A stretch of DNA of 64,000 nt from Chloroflexota bacterium (GTDB lineage: Bacteria > Chloroflexota > Dehalococcoidia > Dehalococcoidales > UBA2162). Positions 37,808 to 46,303 of the stretch are shown here, piece by piece. Position numbers and translations under genes: made by a program. Numbering within the stretch: the first letter of the stretch is position 1; the number at the start of each line of letters is the position of its first letter. The notes under the pieces are model-generated. The model had not been told where the DNA came from. It was given only the letters and a program-made list of their open reading frames with translations, and searched no databases. The stretch spans positions 1-64,000 of the forward strand of contig JACPPV010000024.1 in the NCBI GenBank assembly GCA_016190825.1, read 5' to 3'.

Positions 37808-38311
37808 ATGACTAGCAGACGTCATCATTATGAAGAAGAATTGTACGCAAGGCTAAGGCGCCGCCGGCTATTCCACAGAGGTGACCTAAAGTATGTTATC
37901 CTGGAGCACCTGAAGGATAAGCCGAGCCACGGATATGAGATCATCCGTGAACTTCAAGAACGTTTCCACAGATTTTACCGGCCAAGCCCGGGCAGTATAT
38001 ATCCAACGCTTCAGATGCTCGAAGAAATGGGCTATCTTACCGCTAGTGAGCAGGAGGGGAAGAGGGTATACGCCATCACCCCGACCGGCAGTGCCTTTCT
38101 GGAGGCGCGAAAAGAGCACGAGGAAACAATGAAAAGCCAGATGGACAAATGGTGGAATCCGGAGAATATTGAGGATGTAATTGACGTAAGGGTCCAGCTT
38201 GAAAGGCTCATGCAACTGCTCAAAGTTAAGACCCGAACTGCCAGCGCAGAGAGTCTTGGACATGTCCGGAAGGCGCTTTCCGATGCATGTGATGAAATCT
38301 CGAAGTACTAG
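37808..38311 (+). CDS. PadR family transcriptional regulator
   Basis: 'LKYVILEHLKDKPSHGYEIIRELQERFHRFYRPSPGSIYPTLQMLEEMGYLTASEQEGKRVYAITPTG'. Confidence 0.95.
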   Translation: MTSRRHHYEEELYARLRRRRLFHRGDLKYVILEHLKDKPSHGYEIIRELQERFHRFYRPSPGSIYPTLQMLEEMGYLTASEQEGKRVYAITPTGSAFLEARKEHEETMKSQMDKWWNPENIEDVIDVRVQLERLMQLLKVKTRTASAESLGHVRKALSDACDEISKY

Positions 38312-38396
38312 TCCCGGACCCAGGCTAAACTGCGAGGCAGCCAACTGGACCAGACAATGATGTAGGCGATCTCCCACGGACAAGGACAGCTATCCA

Positions 38397-40130
38397 ATGA
38401 GAAATGTGATGAGGTTAACAAAGTTCGCCGGGAAATACTGGGTATGGCTGTTGGTTGCGTTCGTGCTGGTAATGGCGAGCACTGGTTTCAGCATTATTAT
38501 CCCCCGGATGATAGGCGATGCGCTAGATGAGGCGCTCGGCTCCCAGGAACAGACTTTCCTCTTCATATCGGCAGCGGTTGTGGTCGGCACCAGTGCCTTG
38601 AGGGGACTCACAGAGTACGGGAACCGGTATCTGGACGAAACAATCTCTCAGAAAACTGCCTATGACATCAGGAGCGCCATCTTCAAACGACTGCAACGGC
38701 AAAGTTTTGCCTACTATGATCAAGCGCAGACTGGGCAACTGATGTCACGTGCTACGGTGGATGTGGAGGCTGTACGAATGTTTTTCAGCCAGGGCTTACT
38801 GGCACTGTCCCAGATGGTCGTTATGATGATCGCCATCTCCATTATTCTACTGATGATGGACTGGAAGCTGGCTCTCCTCACGCTGGCTTTTGTGCCGGCA
38901 ATCGCCTGGCGAGGGATTACAGTTGGCAATCTGCTCCGTCCTATCTGGCTCAAAATCCAGCAACTAATGGCATCTATGGGGACAACTCTTGAGGAGAGTC
39001 TCACCGGAATAAGAGTCGTTAAGGCTTTCTCGCGGCATAAGGAAGAGGAACGCAAGTTCACCACGGCGGCAAAACTCCTTTATAACGAGCATCTCAGAGT
39101 TGCTCGGGTACAAGCGTTCAACGTGCCGTTGCTTGCCTTTTTGATAGCCGTGCCAACAGTTGTCATTCTCTGGTACGGTGGGCGCCAGGTGATAGCCGGT
39201 ACCATGACCTTGGGCGATGTAACGAAATTCATCCTTTATGCAGGTATGATGGCGATGCCTGTCCGTCGCATGGGGATGATAGTCAATCTCTTGTCTCGCA
39301 CCGTTTCAGCAGGGGGGCGCATTTTCGAAATACTTGATAGTGATTCGGCCGTCAAGGATAAGTCCGACGCAACTGAGCTAGAGAAGGTAAAAGGGCAGGT
39401 GGTATTCGAAGGCGTCAGCTTTGGTTACGGTTCGGTGGGGACCATACTCGAGAATATCAGTTTTCGCGCACAACCCGGCCAAATGGTGGCTTTACTGGGG
39501 GGCTCAGGCAGCGGTAAAAGCACTCTAGTAAATCTCATCTCCCGATTTTATGATGTCACGGGTGGACGGATTACCATTGACGGAATCGATATTCGCGATG
39601 TGACTTTGGCTTCGCTGCGCAAGAATGTTGGCATTGTGCAGCAGGATGTTTTCCTGTTCTCGGCTACCGTTCGGGATAACATCGCCTTTGGCGCGCCGAA
39701 TGCCAGTATGGAGCAAATCATAGCTTCAGCCAAAACTGCCCACCTGCATAATTTTATCGAAGGCCTGCCCGATGGCTATGATACCTTGGTGGGTGAGCGG
39801 GGGGTCACGCTCTCCGGCGGTGAGAAACAACGCCTGGCTATCGCCCGCACCCTGCTGGTAAACCCGTCTATCCTGATTCTGGATGACTCCACCTCCAATG
39901 TGGATGCCGAAACTGAGGTACTGATCCGCCAGGCGCTGAACCGGTTGGTCGAAGGACGCACTACCTTTGTCATTACTCACCGGGTACCCCTTATCAAAAG
40001 AGCCGATCTCATTCTGCTGCTCAAAGACGGGGAAATAGTGGAGCAGGGCAAACATGATGACCTCATTTCCAGACGCGGACTCTACTGGCAGCTATATGAA
40101 TCACAGCTCATCGCCATCTCTAGGTCCTGA
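38397..40130 (+). CDS. ABC exporter half-transporter (TMD-NBD), heterodimer partner 1
   Basis: Walker A 'LLGGSGSGKSTL', signature 'LSGGEKQRLAIARTLL', Walker B 'ILILDDSTSNVD'. Confidence 0.95.
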   Translation: MRNVMRLTKFAGKYWVWLLVAFVLVMASTGFSIIIPRMIGDALDEALGSQEQTFLFISAAVVVGTSALRGLTEYGNRYLDETISQKTAYDIRSAIFKRLQRQSFAYYDQAQTGQLMSRATVDVEAVRMFFSQGLLALSQMVVMMIAISIILLMMDWKLALLTLAFVPAIAWRGITVGNLLRPIWLKIQQLMASMGTTLEESLTGIRVVKAFSRHKEEERKFTTAAKLLYNEHLRVARVQAFNVPLLAFLIAVPTVVILWYGGRQVIAGTMTLGDVTKFILYAGMMAMPVRRMGMIVNLLSRTVSAGGRIFEILDSDSAVKDKSDATELEKVKGQVVFEGVSFGYGSVGTILENISFRAQPGQMVALLGGSGSGKSTLVNLISRFYDVTGGRITIDGIDIRDVTLASLRKNVGIVQQDVFLFSATVRDNIAFGAPNASMEQIIASAKTAHLHNFIEGLPDGYDTLVGERGVTLSGGEKQRLAIARTLLVNPSILILDDSTSNVDAETEVLIRQALNRLVEGRTTFVITHRVPLIKRADLILLLKDGEIVEQGKHDDLISRRGLYWQLYESQLIAISRS

Positions 40131-40151
40131 GGAAGATCAATAAGGAGAGAT

Positions 40152-41987
40152 ATGTTTTACGGTGGAGGTGGTCCGTTCGGTGGAGGCGGAGGTATGGGAG
40201 GTGGCGGCCGGCGGGGGTCTCTGGACGCGGTTAGCGACGTAACCGGAAAGGCATATGACAGCCGGGTACTGGGCCGTGCATCCAGATATCTCACCAGGGT
40301 TAAACCATGGCTCGCTCTGGGGCTTGGCGGGTCACTGGTCCGGACTGCAGCTCAAGCAGTTACGCCATTTTTGATCGGAGTAACGATCGATAATTTCATA
40401 AGGACTAAAAACCTCAGTGGTCTGGGACTCATGGCCCTAGTGTTGCTGGGGGTGCAGCTGGCAATGTGGGGTAGCCAATACGTGCAGACCATTTCCCTCT
40501 CCTTTGCCGGCCAATCAGTGCTTCTCAGAATGCGTACCGACCTATTTAGTCACCTGCACTCGCTTTCGATGAGCTTCTTCGACCATAACAAAGTTGGACG
40601 GCTCATGTCCAGGGTGCAAAACGACATCAATCAACTGCAGGAAGTGCTGACCCAGGGCATCGCGAACCTGGTCACCAATGTGGTGCTTCTTTTCGCGATA
40701 ATCGGATTCATGGTCACCATGAATCCTCGCCTGGCTTTGATTGTGTTAAGCGTGATACCTGCGCTTGGCATAGTCATGGCAATATGGCAGAAAAACGCCA
40801 GGAAATTCTTCACTAACTCACGCCGCGCCATTGCCGAAGTCAGCGACCAGATCCAGCAAGGGGTGTCAGGTATTAGAGTGACCCAGAGTCTTTCTCAGGA
40901 AGAGGCAAATATTGCGAGGTTTGACGGGGTGAATCGCGCCAACCTCGATGCCAATATCAACGCTGCTCGGCTGATGGCTCTCATGGCGCCCACCGTCCAG
41001 ATTATGACTGGCGTTGCCTATGCCCTCATCATCATCTTTGGCGGCCAGCAGGTGCTCGCTGGCACTATGGACGCTGGATTCCTGGTGGCTTTTCTGCTTT
41101 ACATACAGAGATTTTTTGATCCTGTCATTGAACTGACAATGATGTATACCCAGTTGCAGCAGGCTATGGCTTCTGGAGCGCGGGTTTTCGAACTCTTTGA
41201 CGTCAAGCCTGCCATTAAAGATAAACCCGGAGCGGTTGATATGCCCGCAATAAAAGGCGAGATCAAGTTTGATGGGGTTAGCTTTGCATACGAACCTGGC
41301 GTGGACGTCCTTCGTGATATAACCTTCGCCGTGAATCCCGGCGAGACGGTAGCGGTGGTAGGGCGGACCGGGGCGGGGAAGAGCAGCTTGATCAGCCTTT
41401 GCACGCGTTTCTATGATGTCACGAAAGGGGAGATCACCATTGACGGCCTTAACCTGACTTCGGTTACCCAGGAATCGTTGCGGTTCAAGATTGGCATCGT
41501 ACCGCAAGATGCTTTTCTTTTTGCCGGAACAATCGAGGATAACATTCGCTATGGGCGCCTCGATGCCGGACGGGAGGATATCATACAGGCAGCGAGGGCA
41601 GCGGGTGTACACGAATTCATTACCCGTTTGCCGCATGGGTATGACACTCCAGTGGGAGAGAGAGGTGGGAATCTCAGCGCCGGCCAGCGTCAGCTCATCT
41701 GCCTGGCCCGGGCAATTCTGGCAGATCCACCTATCCTGATACTGGATGAGGCTACCTCTAATGTGGATACTAATACCGAGCGTATCATGCAGGAATCCCT
41801 CCGCCGCCTGACTCACGGACGGACCTGCCTGGTCATCGCCCACAGGCTGTCTACAGTCACCAACGCTGACCGCATCATAGTCTTGGAGCACGGCAAAATC
41901 GCTGAGATGGGCACTCACCAGGAACTACTGGACAAAAAAGGCGTCTACTACAACCTGTTTGAAACTTTGAGAGCAGTGGAACAGTGA
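40152..41987 (+). CDS. ABC exporter half-transporter (TMD-NBD), heterodimer partner 2
   Basis: Gly-rich N-terminus; Walker A 'VVGRTGAGKSSL', signature 'LSAGQRQLICLARAIL', Walker B 'ILILDEATSNVD'. Confidence 0.95.
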   Translation: MFYGGGGPFGGGGGMGGGGRRGSLDAVSDVTGKAYDSRVLGRASRYLTRVKPWLALGLGGSLVRTAAQAVTPFLIGVTIDNFIRTKNLSGLGLMALVLLGVQLAMWGSQYVQTISLSFAGQSVLLRMRTDLFSHLHSLSMSFFDHNKVGRLMSRVQNDINQLQEVLTQGIANLVTNVVLLFAIIGFMVTMNPRLALIVLSVIPALGIVMAIWQKNARKFFTNSRRAIAEVSDQIQQGVSGIRVTQSLSQEEANIARFDGVNRANLDANINAARLMALMAPTVQIMTGVAYALIIIFGGQQVLAGTMDAGFLVAFLLYIQRFFDPVIELTMMYTQLQQAMASGARVFELFDVKPAIKDKPGAVDMPAIKGEIKFDGVSFAYEPGVDVLRDITFAVNPGETVAVVGRTGAGKSSLISLCTRFYDVTKGEITIDGLNLTSVTQESLRFKIGIVPQDAFLFAGTIEDNIRYGRLDAGREDIIQAARAAGVHEFITRLPHGYDTPVGERGGNLSAGQRQLICLARAILADPPILILDEATSNVDTNTERIMQESLRRLTHGRTCLVIAHRLSTVTNADRIIVLEHGKIAEMGTHQELLDKKGVYYNLFETLRAVEQ

Positions 41988-42200
41988 CGTTAACGCGCGG
42001 CTTGTCAAGGTGCTTTAGCGCAGGCATTATTTCTCCGATGGTTAATTGAAAAAGTCGGGCACTGGATTCAAGCCGTTCCTTCCGCAGGCAAGCGTCCACA
42101 GCCGGGTTTGCCCGTTGTGGAAGATCGGTCTATAATTCATCCGTAGACCACGGCTCTTTCCCACTCTTTATTCTTTTGCCAAACACATTGGAGGTGTATT

Positions 42201-43319
42201 GTGACAAAGAAAGGAAAAATCGGACTCTTGACCGGGGGAGGAGACTGTCCGGGGATAAATGCCGTTATCCGGGCGGTTGTCAAAAAGGCTATCCTTGATT
42301 ATGACCTGGAGGTCATCGGCATCGAATACGGCTATGAAGGCGTCGTTCACAATCGCTATCGGAAACTCAGGTATAATGACGTCTCCGGGATAATTACGCT
42401 TGGCGGAACGATACTCGGCACCTCGAACACGGCAAACCCTTACGCATATGCGACAAAACGGGGGGACAGGCTAGAGTTTGAAGACCTATCACAGACAGCG
42501 ATTGCCAATATCAAAGCGCTCGAACTGGATTGCCTGGTGTGTGTGGGCGGGGATGGCTCACTGACCATAGCCAATAGACTTTCCAGAGACGGCGTCCCCA
42601 TCGTCGGGGTGCCAAAAACAATAGACAATGATGTTCGGGGAACTGACGTTACTTTTGGCTTCGATTCTGCCGTGTACGTGGCAACTGAAGGCATAGACCG
42701 CGTCCATAGCACGGCACAATCCCATCGCCGGGTGATGATTGTGGAGGTCATGGGACGTACTGCCGGCTGGATCGCGCTGTATGCGGGTATCGCCGGCGGA
42801 GGAGATATTATACTCATTCCTGAGATTCCTTACGATGTTGATCTCATAGTGGAACGGATCACCGATAGGAATAGGAACGGCAGGCGTTTCAGCATCATGG
42901 TGGTTGCGGAGGGGGCTAAACCCAAAAATGGAGATACCGTCGCCCGTCGGATAGTCGAGGGAAGTCCGGAGCCGGTCCGCCTTGGTGGTGTGGGCTTTGT
43001 CCTGGGGTCGCAAATCGAAAAACTGACGGGGATGGAAACCCGCACTGTGGTTCTGGGGCACCTTCAAAGAGGCGGCACCCCGACTCCATTCGATAGGGTG
43101 CTGGCCACCAGGCTGGGAACCGCGGCAGTTGATATGGCTATGAACGGGTCTTACGGGAAAATGGTGGGAATCCAGGGCGGCTCCCTGGTTGAAGTGCCCT
43201 TAGAGGATGTTGCCAGAGGACCGAAAAATATTCCCCGGGATGAGCCGTTGTTGCGGGCTGCACGTTCGGTGGGGACCTGTTTTGGCGACCGGCCGGTCCA
43301 GTCCGGGCACCGCTTTTAA
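42201..43319 (+). CDS. pfkA: 6-phosphofructokinase
   Basis: 'GLLTGGGDCPGINAVIRAVV', 'VCVGGDGSLTIA', 'GVPKTIDNDVRGTDVTFGFDSAV', 'LGHLQRGGTPTPFDRVLATRLG'. Confidence 0.95.
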   Translation: MTKKGKIGLLTGGGDCPGINAVIRAVVKKAILDYDLEVIGIEYGYEGVVHNRYRKLRYNDVSGIITLGGTILGTSNTANPYAYATKRGDRLEFEDLSQTAIANIKALELDCLVCVGGDGSLTIANRLSRDGVPIVGVPKTIDNDVRGTDVTFGFDSAVYVATEGIDRVHSTAQSHRRVMIVEVMGRTAGWIALYAGIAGGGDIILIPEIPYDVDLIVERITDRNRNGRRFSIMVVAEGAKPKNGDTVARRIVEGSPEPVRLGGVGFVLGSQIEKLTGMETRTVVLGHLQRGGTPTPFDRVLATRLGTAAVDMAMNGSYGKMVGIQGGSLVEVPLEDVARGPKNIPRDEPLLRAARSVGTCFGDRPVQSGHRF

Positions 43320-43464
43320 ATCCTGACATTTGATTGTATCTTGTATCCTGGTTGTTGGAATTTGTTTCGAGTTTCGTATTTCATGCGAGGCAAGACAATT
43401 TCTGTATGCTCCGCTGGTAAGCGGCCGGTTTTTAGGCTATCATAGGTTGCAAAAATGCGGAGGT

Positions 43465-43776
43465 ATGAAAATGACAACACCGAGACCGGTCACCTGGCAA
43501 ACCATCCTCGAGACCCACGTCCCCGGGCTTAATAAACAAATAGCGGAGCTCAGGGAATCAGTGCAGGCAGACGGAGCCCTTTCTGCCAAGACAAAGACAT
43601 TAATGATGATGCTGTGCGACGCCCTGCTGGCTCATGCCGACGGCGTGGCGAACATCGCCCGGCGCGCCCGCTCCCTGGGAGCGAGCGAAGAGGAGATCGC
43701 CGAAACGCTGGCGGTGGCCTTCCTGATGGGCGGGTTACCCGGACTGGTAACGGGCGCCAACGCGTTCAGAGATTAA
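43465..43776 (+). CDS. Carboxymuconolactone decarboxylase/AhpD-like family protein lacking the CxxC motif
   Basis: 'LSAKTKTLMMMLCDALLAHADGVANIARRARSLGASEEEIAETLAVAFLMGG'. Confidence 0.65.
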   Translation: MKMTTPRPVTWQTILETHVPGLNKQIAELRESVQADGALSAKTKTLMMMLCDALLAHADGVANIARRARSLGASEEEIAETLAVAFLMGGLPGLVTGANAFRD

Positions 43777-43844
43777 GCCCAGTAAAGCGGGGCACGTTGA
43801 AGCATTCATCTAACGGTGGGGGCCTTTCCCTCCTTAACGGAGTG

Positions 43845-44726
43845 TTAAGCGCCCAGCAGCTTCAGTACCTTATTGGTAAAGGAGTGACTTCGTAAGCCCG
43901 GCAGCAGCTTGGCAGCAACAAACCGGTAGAGCTTCAACCTGTCCAGCACCAGGAAAATGAAATATCTTCTGGCGCGGGGGGCAAGGATACTCCCACCATA
44001 CTTTCTACAAAGAAGGTAGTCTTCGCGGTATCTTTGCCAGTTTATTCTTATCTTGCGGGGGTCCGTTGAGAGCGTGAAGGAGTCTTCATGCCGTCTCTGG
44101 AGAAAAAGTGTATTATCCATGCGGTGCATCGGGAACACCTGCGCCACCCGCAGCCAGAAGTCGAGGTCATTCCCAAGTGTGTTGAAATACCCGACCTTTT
44201 GGATGACCTCACGCCGGTAAAATGCCGCACCCATCACTATATAGTGACGGTCGTTGATCGCCTCATTCGTGTCCCAGTCCTTCACCGGATGCTTCCCGAT
44301 AATTTCGCCTGTTGCATTGATAACATCCGAACCTCCAAAAACAAAACAGGCATCCTGGTTTGCCTTGAAAAAGCTGACTACCACCGCGATGGCATCCGGT
44401 TCGTACAGGTCATCGGAGTCCAGCCAGCCGAAGATATCGCCCCTGGCCATCTTCAATCCCCGGTTCAATGCTTCGCCCACCCCTTCATCCCGTTGTGAAA
44501 CAAACCTTACCCTGTCCGGGTAGCGCGACTGGTAGCCTGCCAGCATCTCCAGGGTGCCGTCCGTTGAGCCACCGTCAACAAAAATATGCTCGATGTTCGG
44601 ATAGCTCTGTGCCAGGACGCTCTGAATGCATGTCTCCAGGTACTTTATGCCGTTGAGTACCGGAGTAACGATACTTACCAGTGGACTATCAAGGTGTTTG
44701 TGTGTCATTGGCCGTTTCCTATTCAA
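43845..44726 (-). CDS. Glycosyltransferase family 2
   Basis: 'PLVSIVTPVLNGIKYLETCIQSVLAQSYPNIEHIFVDGGSTDGTLEML', 'GDIFGWLDSDDLYEPDAI'. Confidence 0.95.
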   Translation of the reverse strand: MNRKRPMTHKHLDSPLVSIVTPVLNGIKYLETCIQSVLAQSYPNIEHIFVDGGSTDGTLEMLAGYQSRYPDRVRFVSQRDEGVGEALNRGLKMARGDIFGWLDSDDLYEPDAIAVVVSFFKANQDACFVFGGSDVINATGEIIGKHPVKDWDTNEAINDRHYIVMGAAFYRREVIQKVGYFNTLGNDLDFWLRVAQVFPMHRMDNTLFLQRRHEDSFTLSTDPRKIRINWQRYREDYLLCRKYGGSILAPRARRYFIFLVLDRLKLYRFVAAKLLPGLRSHSFTNKVLKLLGA

Positions 44727-44803
44727 GCATAACCCGCGGTGGCATAGCCGCTCATCGCTTCATCCAAATTAGCACAAAAACGAGGACAATTCTACATCGC
44801 CAT

Positions 44804-44952
44804 GAGGTTGTTTAACAACTCACCCAAGCCGTTCGTGGTGAGCCGTTAGCCTGCCCTGAGAACAGACGAAGGGAACCACAACGGCCCTTCGACAAGCTCA
44901 GAGCCTGCCCCGTACTTGATACGGGGGCGAACGGAGTTATTAAACGCTCTCT
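44804..44952 (+). repeat. Dispersed intergenic repeat, copy R2
   Basis: GAGGTTGTTTAACAACTCACCCAAGCCGTTCGTGGTGAGCC...GGCGAACGGAGTTATTAAACGCTCTCTC. Confidence 0.9.
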
Positions 44953-44963
44953 CGCCATCGCTA

Positions 44964-44992
44964 TTGACAAACCGCAAGGGTTATGGTAGTCT
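44964..44992 (+). promoter_or_regulatory. Promoter of aro operon, TTGACA-N17-TAGTCT
   Basis: -35 44964-44969, -10 44987-44992, immediately upstream of the leader peptide. Confidence 0.65.
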
Positions 44993-45015
44993 TTCTTCAA
45001 GGATAAGACCAGAAC

Positions 45016-45105
45016 ATGATAAGTAACAGGACTCCCCAGTACCGATATTACTACTACTTCGCTTTTGCGGAGCGCACCGGCTGCGCTTGGGGGGTTGCGG
45101 CGTAA
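45016..45105 (+). CDS. Aromatic-residue-rich attenuator leader peptide MISNRTPQYRYYYYFAFAERTGCAWGVAA
   Basis: Five Tyr (four consecutive), two Phe, one Trp in 29 codons, followed by competing hairpins and the aro operon. Confidence 0.8.
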   Translation: MISNRTPQYRYYYYFAFAERTGCAWGVAA

Positions 45106-45148
45106 GAATACGTCTGAAAGAGACTGTATCCAGACCAAGAGAAAAAAG

Positions 45149-45180
45149 AGACCCTCCCAAGCGGAGGGTCTTAGCATTTT
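45149..45180 (+). terminator. Attenuator terminator hairpin AGACCCTCC-CAAGC-GGAGGGTCT then TAGCATTTT
   Basis: 9-bp perfect stem; U tract on + imperfect; 5' arm can pair alternatively with 45085-45096. Confidence 0.75.
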
Positions 45181-45228
45181 AGGGTCAATAACGAATTAAC
45201 AGTCACCAAATAACGGAGGAGAGAAACA

Positions 45229-46299
45229 ATGATTATCATGAACACCGATGCCACCGAGGAACAGATCAACCGCGTGGTCGAAGAAATCAAGAAGTACGGC
45301 CTGCGCGCCGAAATATCCCGCGGCGCATTCAGGACTATCATCGGGTTGATCGGTGACGAGAGGAAGGCGGACATCGAACGACTGGGAGGCCTGCCGGGCG
45401 TAAAAGAAACCAGGATGATAGAAACACCCTACAAGCTGATAAGCCGGGAATATAACAAAGCCTCCGGCCCCGGCGAGGAGTGCGCCGTCATCAAGGTCGG
45501 TGATGTCGAGATCGGCGGGGATGAGCCAATCTACATTTCCGGGCCGTGTGCTGTGGAGAGCCGGGAGCAGGTATTCCGGATCGCCGAGGGAGTAAAAATG
45601 GCCGGAGCCCATATTCTGAGAGGCGGCGTCTTCAAACCGAGGAGCTCAGCGCACTCGTGGCAGGGTCTGGGCGCCGAGAGCGGCGATCTAGCAATCGAAG
45701 CCCTGACATGGTTGAGAGAAGCCGGAGACCGGTATGAGATGCCCGTCGTCACCGAGGTCAGAGGAGAATCGCAGGTAGATTTGATTGCTGAATATGTTGA
45801 CATCCTGCAGATTGGTTCGAGAAACATGTACAACCAGGACCTGTTAGTGAAAGCGGCGCAGAAGGGCAAGCCGATTCTTTACAAGAGGCATTTCGGCGCC
45901 GGAGCAGAGGAATTCCTCTCATTCGCCGAATACATCGCCTCCGAGGGCAACAAGAACATCATCCTCTGCGAAAGGGGAATCGTCCCGGTGGGCAAGGGTA
46001 AGAGCTTCACACGGTATACCCTGGACCTCGGCGTGGTGCCGGCCATCCAGAAGGAGACCTATCTCCCCATCATCGTCGATCCCAGCCACGCGGCAGGACG
46101 GCGCGACCTTATCTTCAGCATGAGCTGTGCCGGTATCGCGGCTGGCGCTTGCGGACTAATGATAGAGGCACACTATAATCCTTCGGAAGCCCTCGTTGAT
46201 GCAAGCCAGCTGATCACGCCTGAGGAGCTGAAAGAGATCATCACAGTCTGCCAGCAAATTCATAAAGCGACCCGCGCAAGAGCCAATGCCAGGACTTAG
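45229..46299 (+). CDS. aroF: 3-deoxy-7-phosphoheptulonate synthase with N-terminal ferredoxin-like regulatory domain
   Basis: 'MNTDATEEQINRVVEEIKKYGLRAEIS' domain; 'GPCAVESREQVFRIAEGVKMAGAHILRGGVFKPRSSAHSWQGLG', 'IVDPSHAAGRRDLI'. Confidence 0.96.
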   Translation: MIIMNTDATEEQINRVVEEIKKYGLRAEISRGAFRTIIGLIGDERKADIERLGGLPGVKETRMIETPYKLISREYNKASGPGEECAVIKVGDVEIGGDEPIYISGPCAVESREQVFRIAEGVKMAGAHILRGGVFKPRSSAHSWQGLGAESGDLAIEALTWLREAGDRYEMPVVTEVRGESQVDLIAEYVDILQIGSRNMYNQDLLVKAAQKGKPILYKRHFGAGAEEFLSFAEYIASEGNKNIILCERGIVPVGKGKSFTRYTLDLGVVPAIQKETYLPIIVDPSHAAGRRDLIFSMSCAGIAAGACGLMIEAHYNPSEALVDASQLITPEELKEIITVCQQIHKATRARANART

Positions 46300-46303
46300 A
46301 CCG

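Noticed and set aside
40866-41918. 350-aa minus-strand ORF antisense to the second ABC transporter
   Set aside because: Antisense to a strongly supported NBD; no domain motif.
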